Of a stretch of 11,544 nucleotides of DNA, positions 1 through 6,850 are shown in pieces. Made by a program: the position numbers and the translations under genes. The notes under the pieces are model-generated. The model worked only from the letters and a program-made list of their open reading frames with translations, was not told the origin of the DNA and searched no databases. Source of the DNA: Bacteroidales bacterium (GTDB lineage: Bacteria > Bacteroidota > Bacteroidia > Bacteroidales > UBA7960); assembly GCA_007124575.1 (NCBI GenBank), contig SLEW01000089.1:1-11544 (forward strand), given 5' to 3'. Within the stretch, counting starts at the first letter, position 1. Every line of letters starts with the position of its first letter.

Positions 1-55
1 CTAAATAAAACAAAAAAAAAGCTATTTTGTTTCTTGTTAATTACCAGTACAATAT

Positions 56-98
56 AAGAAACTCCGGGTGAATTTCCTAATTCACGCCGGAGTTTCTT
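56..98. terminator. Strong hairpin after the minus-strand operon, probable terminator
   Basis: Bases 56-67 (AAGAAACTCCGG) are perfectly complementary to 87-98. The inner arms 68-74 (GTGAATT) and 79-85 (AATTCAC) pair perfectly around a TCCT loop, with one bulged G at 86. This gives a 19-bp stem. It begins about 78 nt past the stop codon of the last minus-strand gene. Neither side has a long uninterrupted T tract directly abutting the stem, although both arms end in a T-rich GTTTCTT on their own strand. A bidirectional terminator or a 3'-end stabilising structure is therefore the best reading. The gene to the left is outside the window. Confidence 0.7.
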
Positions 99-175
99 GT
101 GTTTATGTATACGAAAATTTTTATCTTCTTAATCCGTTCGTTTATTGTTTTCTTTCAGTTTGCTGCCCGGTTGGC

Positions 176-2527
176 TTAGAGGTTTTCATATAGGTAGATA
201 TTTCCTTCTTCATCCAGACCTTCGATGAAAATGAGGTTATTTACATTATCAAGCTCTTCGGGTAGTGTTATGTGCGTGACGCCATCTTCACCGGGTGTGA
301 TGTTGGCTTTCCAGAACCGGGTTATTGGTATGCTGTAATCTTTATAGTTGTCTGAGCTGATCTCCGACTCATAAAAAGCTGCAGGCATGTTGTATCCACG
401 GATGGCAAATTCCTGATCAGCCATGCCTGCTGAGGATCTTTGGGTGTAGGCTATCAGGGCACCTGCAGCCCCCCGCACGCCCAATATGGCTGCGCTGGAA
501 CCGCTCAGGACCTCAACGCGGCTTATATCTTCCGGCCTCAGCGAAAGGAAAACGCCCTGGTCTACAGTGTTTCCATCCACAATAAATGCCGGGCGGCTAC
601 TCGCTTCAAAACTAATGGGCCCTCTCAGAAATATATTCCCATCACGGTAGGTAAGTCCCCTTACGTTTCTGGTAAGTACTTCACGCATGGAGTTGTAATA
701 ACCGCTGAGTTCATCCACGTAAATGGTTTGATCGGGCTGGCCGTAATAGCTTCTTTCAGCTCTTCTGCCTGAAATTCTTTCAGTCTGATGAAAATAATCC
801 GGCCTGGAAACTCTCGACCAATTATCGCCCCTTTCAAGTACTTTTTTAGGTTCAGTGTGAAAAGTTAATGGATATGACGCTTCAGCCGGCTCGTCAAAAC
901 CAAGTTTTATCTGGTATGTGCGCCGGGGTGCATTTGTTTCCACGGATATGCCGGCCATAAACACGTTTTCGTATTCCAGTCCCTCGAATTCAAAATGACC
1001 ATTCCTGTCTGTTTCGGTGGTGTACATTTGTCTGCCCTCAGTCCTTGTGGCCATTTTCACCTGGACTCCTCCAAAGTCATGCCGGTCGGAGAGGGATTCT
1101 ACCTTACCCTGTACCACAAGCCCTTCGGCTTCCTCATAGGTGACCTCAGGGAACCTTCTTTTCATAATGTCTTCCCAGTCAAAGCGACGCCACCCGTGGG
1201 TCATCATCAGCAGGTCAGCTGCTTCAGCTGCAGCGGGCTCATCCTCAAAATAAAAACCGGGATTGTAAATGTCACCTTGCAGGTCACTGGTCAGCATGAG
1301 ATAGGTGGCAATATTGCCACGCCGTTCGGGGGCAGAGCCGTGTGGTTCTAACACAGCAAGTGAAAGGCTTGTTCTGAATCCGGCTCCTGCTTGGGTATGG
1401 ATGGCGACCTCATCTCCGTTTATCTCCACAGAAGGTTCAATGAATCCTTTCTCGTTAAGAAATATGAGGCGTTCGGCTACTGGTCCGTTGCTGTCAAAAA
1501 AAGTGATATGGCTGATACCATCGGGAAGCTCGCTCACCGGGATGCTGGTTTCAAAAAAGGCCTGATCCATATTGGCTTCCTGGAAAAAGTGCACCCGGCC
1601 GCGGGTATGGGCAAGTATGGCTATATCGCCCGGCAAGGCGGTGGTTATCAGGCTTGCAGTTACCTGCAGGTGTATGTTCTCTCCCCTGCGGTCAACGCGT
1701 AACACGTAGCCCTGATCCTGCAGGTCAGGCAAAAGGCAGGTGTAATCATCTCCGTTTTCAAATTCAACTACGGCATGGTAGACGCTTCCATGTTCAGGAG
1801 TGAAGGTAAAGGAACCCATCCCATCATGCCGGGTCTCAAATGAAAGGACCACAGTGTTTTTGTCATCCATAAGATGCCCCTGTGCTTTGACTCCTCTGCC
1901 AAGACCATTGGCAGCCTTGAATGCCACCCTGTTTTCTGTGCCGGCTACGAGATTACCCCCTTCCGGGAATAATCCAAACTGAAACTCATTTCGCTTTTCT
2001 TCCAGGTTATCATTAAAATTACGACTACTTCTCCTTTCTCTGCGGGAGATGTAGTTCTCTTCGCCAGGATTTCTTATGGTCAATTCTTTTTCGAAGTAGA
2101 AGGTTTCATCAAAGTTTTTCATCAGATCTGTAAATGCCCGGAGAACGTAGCTTCCTTCATGGATGGAGTCAGGGATATGAATGTCGCCGTATGCCAGACC
2201 GTGCTCCAGGGGCAGGAGGGAGACATTTACAAAATCCCCGTCCAGGCTGAGGAGTTCTACGTGCAGGTTGGTCTGTCTTTCGTCGGGTTGGTGGTTGGAC
2301 AGGGCAACCACGAATGCCTGGAACCAGATTCTCTCCCCCGCGAGATAGCTGTTCTTGTCAGTATGCATATATGCCTTCTGATGCGGCAGCATGTGTTCAT
2401 ATGCCTGAAGGTTGGTGAGGGCTGTTTGTCCTGCGGCCTGCATGGGATTGCTTGCATGCAATGGCAACAAAAGGGCCGTAAAAAGTGTGGCAAAAAGAGA
2501 CAGTGCCAGGGGTCGAAGTTTTTCCAT
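176..2527 (-). CDS. Secreted macroglobulin-like protein with carboxypeptidase-regulatory and TonB plug domains, no barrel
   Basis: A 783-residue protein with a signal peptide at about 1-25 (hydrophobic core LFATLFTALLLPL, then HAS). An MG2-like beta region begins near residue 52 (HTDKNSYLAGERIWFQAF) and runs through several beta-sandwich-like segments to about 395. The motif LLMMTHGWRRFDW (439-451) matches the LMLT-GWRR-W signature that I recall from this Bacteroidota family. A carboxypeptidase-regulatory-like domain follows at about 471-545. Residues about 600-697 form a TonB plug: FLRGP at 633, AFIVDG at 647, and a VRGAAGALIAYTQR end at 684. This aligns well with the plug of the SusC-type protein at 10160. 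No barrel follows; the last 80 residues form one small beta domain (ITRFWKANITP, then NLIFIEGL). It has no CxEQ thioester, so it is unlike trapping alpha-2-macroglobulins. The start is ATG and the stop TAA. It is the last gene of the operon, 113 nt behind its neighbour. The role is unknown; a periplasmic or outer-membrane-associated part of the adjacent uptake system is inferred. Confidence 0.85.
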   Translation of the reverse strand: MEKLRPLALSLFATLFTALLLPLHASNPMQAAGQTALTNLQAYEHMLPHQKAYMHTDKNSYLAGERIWFQAFVVALSNHQPDERQTNLHVELLSLDGDFVNVSLLPLEHGLAYGDIHIPDSIHEGSYVLRAFTDLMKNFDETFYFEKELTIRNPGEENYISRRERRSSRNFNDNLEEKRNEFQFGLFPEGGNLVAGTENRVAFKAANGLGRGVKAQGHLMDDKNTVVLSFETRHDGMGSFTFTPEHGSVYHAVVEFENGDDYTCLLPDLQDQGYVLRVDRRGENIHLQVTASLITTALPGDIAILAHTRGRVHFFQEANMDQAFFETSIPVSELPDGISHITFFDSNGPVAERLIFLNEKGFIEPSVEINGDEVAIHTQAGAGFRTSLSLAVLEPHGSAPERRGNIATYLMLTSDLQGDIYNPGFYFEDEPAAAEAADLLMMTHGWRRFDWEDIMKRRFPEVTYEEAEGLVVQGKVESLSDRHDFGGVQVKMATRTEGRQMYTTETDRNGHFEFEGLEYENVFMAGISVETNAPRRTYQIKLGFDEPAEASYPLTFHTEPKKVLERGDNWSRVSRPDYFHQTERISGRRAERSYYGQPDQTIYVDELSGYYNSMREVLTRNVRGLTYRDGNIFLRGPISFEASSRPAFIVDGNTVDQGVFLSLRPEDISRVEVLSGSSAAILGVRGAAGALIAYTQRSSAGMADQEFAIRGYNMPAAFYESEISSDNYKDYSIPITRFWKANITPGEDGVTHITLPEELDNVNNLIFIEGLDEEGNIYLYENL

Positions 2528-2640
2528 CTGTTTATATTTTGGTTTGACAGGTCAAGCGCTGACATTACGTTGGTGTTCCCGCAACCGGAAATCAGGTCTC
2601 AAATATTATGCCACTAACAAAAAAAACCGTTCCCCTGAGG
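2528..2640 (-). other. 113-nt spacer inside the minus-strand gene series
   Basis: This is the only sizeable gap in the minus-strand series. Read on the minus strand, it starts just after the TAA of the 245-residue gene and holds a T8 tract (plus-strand A8 at 2619-2626) preceded by only a weak 4-bp AACC/GGTT stem. It then has TAATATTTG, one base longer between TA and TTTG than the Bacteroidota -7 box TAnnTTTG, and without a well-spaced -33 TTTG. It may weakly separate the last gene or partly attenuate transcription; neither is shown. Confidence 0.25.
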
Positions 2641-3378
2641 TTACCATGCTATATCCAGCTGGTTAATGATGTGTGCTGCGTTTATGAGGTCTGCTTCATG
2701 ATCTATTCTGCCTGCTTCTCTTCGAAGGGCAGAGCGCACCTCCCTGCGATGATCAGGGAAGAGTCTGGAAATGGCTCTCCGGCTTTTCCTGCTTATTTCG
2801 CGGGCTTCACCATCAGGCATGACAAAGTAGTATACGGGGTCGTGTTCAATCCGGGGTCGTGCAATAATACGCCCACCGGTGCTTCTGTGGGTTTCGCCGG
2901 TGCGTCGTATCCTTTGATGTGCTACGAGGGTAACTTCATCTTTATAAAGAATCTGTGCATAGAGGTTTAGCTCATCACTTTCATACCATGGCTTTATGTT
3001 AATATTCCTAAAGACAAGGGTGTCGTGTTCATTAGGATAAAGTGTAAAGGCTGACACTGTTTCCTTGTTAATTTTTATTGACTGCAGCGTTCTGGGTTGC
3101 CGCCATATCAGTTCGTCGAGGTATCCATTATAACGGAAGTCCTGTCCTTCGACCAGTGTGCTGTCGCGAAGCTTCAGGTCGCCCTTCACCCAGTCATCGT
3201 GAAGATAAGGGCTGCCATCAGCCTGCATGGTGGTGACGAACACCTCACCTGTCAGTCTTGGGGTTTGTTCAAGGGTTTCAGGCTTTGCTGGCGTTTCAGG
3301 TTCATAGGCAAGCCCTGTGTAAAAGCCGGCAATGAGAATTAAGGGAAAAAGTATCATATGTTTGATAAGGGTTAACAT
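2641..3378 (-). CDS. Small secreted protein of unknown function
   Basis: A 245-residue protein that I cannot assign to a named family. The signal peptide is at about 1-24 (MILFPLILIAGFYTGLA). A proline/glutamate-rich linker follows (25-40), then a beta-rich region (41-185) with a GSPYLHDDWVKGDLKLRD segment at 55-72 and FRYNGYLDELIW at 81-92. The C-terminal 45 residues are arginine-rich and look helical, containing LFPDHRREVRSALRREAG (206-223). From memory, secreted Bacteroidota hypotheticals with a 'y-DEW--G-v---dG' middle and an 'lFPdhk-ev--fik' end have the same layout, but no function is known to me. It starts at ATG 3378, only 8 nt after the stop of the 781-residue gene, so it is surely cotranscribed. 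A second in-frame Met at residue 8 could also start the signal peptide. It lies between two paralogous macroglobulin/plug proteins, so a role alongside them is inferred. Confidence 0.75.
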   Translation of the reverse strand: MLTLIKHMILFPLILIAGFYTGLAYEPETPAKPETLEQTPRLTGEVFVTTMQADGSPYLHDDWVKGDLKLRDSTLVEGQDFRYNGYLDELIWRQPRTLQSIKINKETVSAFTLYPNEHDTLVFRNINIKPWYESDELNLYAQILYKDEVTLVAHQRIRRTGETHRSTGGRIIARPRIEHDPVYYFVMPDGEAREISRKSRRAISRLFPDHRREVRSALRREAGRIDHEADLINAAHIINQLDIAW

Positions 3379-3386
3379 GGCAGAAA

Positions 3387-5732
3387 TTATTTTACTGTAA
3401 TTGATGTGGTATTGAAAATGGCTTCGCCGCAGTCTGATAGACCTTCGATGGTGATCAGGAATTCTCCTCTCAGGTCACCGGTGAAAAACGAATAGGTTTC
3501 AGGCTGTCCATCCAGGAGGTTCAAGTCTGGTTCCCATGCGAGCAGCTGCCTCATGTCGGGCCGGTTTGTCCGGATATTGCCTGGTTCATCGTATAAGGGC
3601 GGATTAAACACTTTATGATGTCTGTATGACTCATGCATTTTCGTGGTATAGGTTGTGTTTTCTTCAAGGATATCCTGGTAAGATTCATTTTCGGTGAAGA
3701 TCCCTATGATACCCGGAAAGGTCATATCGCCATAGGCCCAATGGACATTTTTAATTTCTATTTTGTCGATCTCCCTGGATCCTAATTTCATTAGCTTGGT
3801 GAAATCGTGGATCATGATTCCGTCAAGAAAAAAAACAGGTTGATTGGGTAGTCTGTTTCCTGAGTTGTGACATACCAGGGATGTTCGCAGGTCATCATCA
3901 CTGCCGCGGAACCTCCATACCGGTACCAGCTCCCGGGCTATTTCCCGGAGGTTGTCGAGTGGCATGAACTCATCCATGTACACTGTGGCTTCTGGCCGGT
4001 TATAGACCAACGGCGGGCGTGCATAACGATAAAAGCTTCCGGTGGGATCTTTCACGTAATCATTATCAAATGTCTTTTGAACGCGAACGATGTCCTGGCT
4101 TTCGCGAATGAATGACCTGCGCTGCCATATATCCCTTCCCGGACTGCCCTCAAAAGGTTTCTGCAGATCAAACTTATCAGCCACCTTTATGCTGTAGCGG
4201 TTATTTAGTGTACTCCGGTCTACGGACAAAAACAGCTCTTTGTTTCTGTGGTAATCTGAAAGCAGAAAATGAAACCGGCCCTGATCATCCGTATGGGTAT
4301 ACATTAGATTTACCAAGGTGTCTGGGGCGTTGAGTAAAACACGTGCGTTGTTAAAGGGTGTGTTTTCTGTGGGATCGGTCACCTGGCCTGACAAGATCAG
4401 GCCTTCTGTTTCCATCAGTATATTGTATCCGGGAATGTATTCTTTTTTATTTGCCTGATAGGCTTCTTCCCATGATGAGAATCCTATGAGGAAATCGTTG
4501 ATCAGGGAATCGTTGATCCCGCCCAGCTTTTGTTTTGCATAATATTCGCTGATTTCCATATCCCGGGCGCATCTTTTGTTTCTTGCCTGTTTAGCAAGGG
4601 TCAGTGCATCGTCTGCGGCTGCTTCTTTTCTTCTAACCGAAACACTGATTCTGGCTTCCCTGTTTTCTCCCAGCAGGGGGTCTAATCCGATCTCCACTTT
4701 CTCACGCCTGCCAAACTCTTGCCCGGCAAGGATCTCCAAGGCAGGCAGGTCGCCTGGTTTGTGATACCAGTGTCTAACAGCCTGATGTTGCCGGTCATTT
4801 GTATGTGCCTGAACCTTTAATACGCCATGGGGTAATTGATCTTGCGGCAGGGATACTGTCACGAGGCTGTCCTGAGCTTCCCAGGCCTCTTCCCATAGGA
4901 GATTACCCCTGTGTCTGATACTCAATTTCCCTGCTGCCTGTTGCTCACCCCGGTGAAAAACAGTGGCTTTCAGGGTTTCCGCTTCATTATTCAAACTCAG
5001 GCTTATTCCCTGGTCTTTAATGGTGGGAAGCCTGAAGGCTTTTTCAGTGCCGTCAATATATAATGTATAGCTTGTTGCTGTATCTGGTGTCAGGCTTATG
5101 GTGTTAAACCCATGTGAATTTAACTGGCTGCTCAGGATGGTATCCTGTGCTTCATTGAGCAGGTGAATGTCTCTGTGGGAAGTATCAAAACGGCCGCTTG
5201 TGTTTACAAGTATATTGCCTGGATGGCCTGGCAGAAGGTATCCGCCTTCCACGCTGAACCTCACGCTGAGATCGTCATCAACTGCTGAGGCAGGGTCGAT
5301 AAGTTGCAGTTCATCATCAAAACGGTTGGCGACAAACACATTTTTACGAAAAAAGGATGTTTCTCCCAGGTTGCGCATCCAACTGGTATAACCCACGAGC
5401 TCATACATTCCCGTAGAGAGGGTGTCATGCAGGTATATGCTGCCGGAAGCGCTGTTTTCACTTAATTTCAGGGTAACATTTTCCGCCACGCCATACTCAT
5501 TTCGCAGGGCCAGATAGGCGTACCGGCTTTGTTTTCCTGAGTAATCATCCTGGTTATAGAGCCAAAACCGGAAGAACATTTTTTCGCCGGCAACATAGAG
5601 GTCACGGTCGGTATTTACATAAACCTGCTCGTGCGGTGTTACATCCGCGGTGCTGGCGGCGGTATTTAGTCCGGGCATTGCCATAAGGCAGCATATGATA
5701 ACAAAAAGACCTTGCTTCATTTTTCTATTCAT
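3387..5732 (-). CDS. Secreted macroglobulin-like protein with carboxypeptidase-regulatory domain and degenerate plug domain
   Basis: A 781-residue protein with the same architecture as the 783-residue gene at the operon end, but strongly diverged. The signal peptide is at about 1-26 (GLFVIICCLMAMPGLNTAA); the two cysteines do not sit in a good lipobox. An MG2-like domain begins at about 39 (VNTDRDLYVAGEKMFFRFW) and further beta segments run to about 370. A charged, probably helical stretch (RRKEAAADDALTLAKQARNKR) lies at about 367-387. A carboxypeptidase-regulatory-like domain occupies about 447-505 (GQVTDPTENTPFNNARVLL, then DDQGRFHFLL). The plug-like part is at about 583-681: VFFLDGIMIHDF, then REIDKIEIKNV, then FPGIIGIFTEN. 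It keeps the DG and the end strand but lacks the LRG and GARGANG motifs of a true plug. A closing beta domain (YSFFTGDLRGEFLITIEGL, 747-765) resembles that of its paralogue. It starts at ATG 5732, 33 nt after the DUF4249 stop. Function is unknown; no barrel and no thioester were seen. Confidence 0.82.
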   Translation of the reverse strand: MNRKMKQGLFVIICCLMAMPGLNTAASTADVTPHEQVYVNTDRDLYVAGEKMFFRFWLYNQDDYSGKQSRYAYLALRNEYGVAENVTLKLSENSASGSIYLHDTLSTGMYELVGYTSWMRNLGETSFFRKNVFVANRFDDELQLIDPASAVDDDLSVRFSVEGGYLLPGHPGNILVNTSGRFDTSHRDIHLLNEAQDTILSSQLNSHGFNTISLTPDTATSYTLYIDGTEKAFRLPTIKDQGISLSLNNEAETLKATVFHRGEQQAAGKLSIRHRGNLLWEEAWEAQDSLVTVSLPQDQLPHGVLKVQAHTNDRQHQAVRHWYHKPGDLPALEILAGQEFGRREKVEIGLDPLLGENREARISVSVRRKEAAADDALTLAKQARNKRCARDMEISEYYAKQKLGGINDSLINDFLIGFSSWEEAYQANKKEYIPGYNILMETEGLILSGQVTDPTENTPFNNARVLLNAPDTLVNLMYTHTDDQGRFHFLLSDYHRNKELFLSVDRSTLNNRYSIKVADKFDLQKPFEGSPGRDIWQRRSFIRESQDIVRVQKTFDNDYVKDPTGSFYRYARPPLVYNRPEATVYMDEFMPLDNLREIARELVPVWRFRGSDDDLRTSLVCHNSGNRLPNQPVFFLDGIMIHDFTKLMKLGSREIDKIEIKNVHWAYGDMTFPGIIGIFTENESYQDILEENTTYTTKMHESYRHHKVFNPPLYDEPGNIRTNRPDMRQLLAWEPDLNLLDGQPETYSFFTGDLRGEFLITIEGLSDCGEAIFNTTSITVK

Positions 5733-5739
5733 TTAAATC

Positions 5740-5764
5740 GTTCTGATTTACTATTGTTCTGATT
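5740..5764. repeat. Short direct repeat GTTCTGATT x2 in an intergenic gap
   Basis: GTTCTGATT occurs at 5740-5748 and again at 5756-5764, a 16-bp period. The pair fills most of the 33-nt gap between the DUF4249 stop (a tandem TAATAA on the minus strand) and the next start. It looks like a small slippage duplication. A regulatory role is possible but nothing supports one. Confidence 0.6.
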
Positions 5765-5765
5765 A

Positions 5766-6848
5766 TTAGATCCAGAATGGCGGTTGTACTTCATAGGAGC
5801 AACCATCCTCGGGAATGGTCTCCGGATCTTCCCATAGTGTAAGTGTTAATTCATTTGTATCGGAATTATAATGGCTGCGTACCGAAAACGAGGTTACGGA
5901 TGATGCTTCAAAGATCCCATATACCCTACGTTCGGGGTCGTTCACGCAATGCATGTTGCTGGGCAGCTCTATGGCAATGGGGTCAAAAAACTTTCCTTCG
6001 TCGGAGAGCTGCTGATTTTTGGCCTGATGAAACTCAAAGGCGTCCTGGTTTAGCGCAAAGAGGCGGCTAATGAGGGTGCGGTTGTGATCATAACTTTTGT
6101 CAGGCAGGTTGAGGTAGAGAAGGTCGCTGGTGTTGTAAGGAAGGAATCCCACCTGGTGATGGCTGAAATCTGCGCCTGCGCTAAAATCGGGAATGTCCCT
6201 TGGCAGAAATTCCGTCGCATCATAAACCATCCAGCAGTAGTCATAGGTATTTATGAAACCAACAGGTATCACATTTATATACTGCAGGTATAATCCTGCT
6301 TCATAGCGAAATTTTGGTGTTTCGCTTCCCTCAAGGATCGTTTCAAGATATATCTTGGTGCCCTGCACAACATCTTCATAAATCCGTCCTGATATAGCCG
6401 ATTCAAAATAAAACGTTTCATGGGCAAATTCACCGTCAAGGTTTCCCATCTCTATGGGTTCTGCGATCTCCTGGGGGGCGCTTTCATAGGTGTAGCCGTC
6501 GGATGTTACGATTTGCAACGTATATGTTTTGCCCACCTCTCCCCTGAAATTATTGGGGGTGTAGTACCAGCCATGGCTTGTTTCTTCAAGCAGGACTTCA
6601 TTCCCTTCATCATCGCTGATGGTTACCAGGGCATCGCTTATACGTTTGAGGTTGCGGGGCTCACCATAGGCGGTGGTTTCTGAAAGCCTGACCCCATGCG
6701 GGCCTTCTTGCGTGGTAAGCAGGCCGTCCACGACGAGGTAATTTTCCAGCTGACCCACAGAGTGATCAAATTTTTCCTGGCATGCTGTCGCCAGAAAAAT
6801 GAGGCCAAGCCATAATAACCTGATTTGTATGTTTTTTTTCTTTGTCAT
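5766..6848 (-). CDS. DUF4249 domain-containing surface lipoprotein
   Basis: A 360-residue protein. Its N-terminus is a lipoprotein signal with the lipobox ATAC and the acylated Cys at residue 23; K3-K5 give the positive end. The residues after Cys (QEKFD) are polar and charged, as in Bacteroidota surface-export signals, so surface exposure is likely (inference). The segment ENYLVVDGLLTTQEGPHGVRLSET at 35-58 is the typical opening of DUF4249 and begins an Ig-like half (to about 125). The rest is beta-rich, has two cysteines far apart (MHCVND and DGCSYEV), and ends in PPFWI, which fits the family. DUF4249 genes usually sit beside a TonB-dependent receptor and are thought to serve as a SusD-like surface partner, with unknown ligand. 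Here the ATG follows the receptor's TAA by 2 nt, which argues for coupled translation. The gene ends in two consecutive TAA codons. Confidence 0.9.
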   Translation of the reverse strand: MTKKKNIQIRLLWLGLIFLATACQEKFDHSVGQLENYLVVDGLLTTQEGPHGVRLSETTAYGEPRNLKRISDALVTISDDEGNEVLLEETSHGWYYTPNNFRGEVGKTYTLQIVTSDGYTYESAPQEIAEPIEMGNLDGEFAHETFYFESAISGRIYEDVVQGTKIYLETILEGSETPKFRYEAGLYLQYINVIPVGFINTYDYCWMVYDATEFLPRDIPDFSAGADFSHHQVGFLPYNTSDLLYLNLPDKSYDHNRTLISRLFALNQDAFEFHQAKNQQLSDEGKFFDPIAIELPSNMHCVNDPERRVYGIFEASSVTSFSVRSHYNSDTNELTLTLWEDPETIPEDGCSYEVQPPFWI

Positions 6849-6850
6849 GA

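Noticed and set aside
1..55. A9 tract at 12-20 read as the T tract of a minus-strand terminator
   Set aside because: No GC-rich stem lies directly upstream of it on the minus strand; the real hairpin is at 56-98, too far away.
440..772. 110-codon open frame on the plus strand
   Set aside because: Antisense to the plug domain of the 783-residue protein; the plug motifs on the minus strand explain the openness.
2159..2617. 152-codon open frame on the plus strand
   Set aside because: Antisense to the signal peptide and MG2-like domain of the 783-residue protein. The product is cysteine-rich and low in meaning, typical of a shadow frame.
176..5732. Alpha-2-macroglobulin-type protease trap
   Set aside because: Both large proteins have MG2-like segments, but no CxEQ thioester motif. 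They are about half the length of bacterial alpha-2-macroglobulins and carry plug domains instead.
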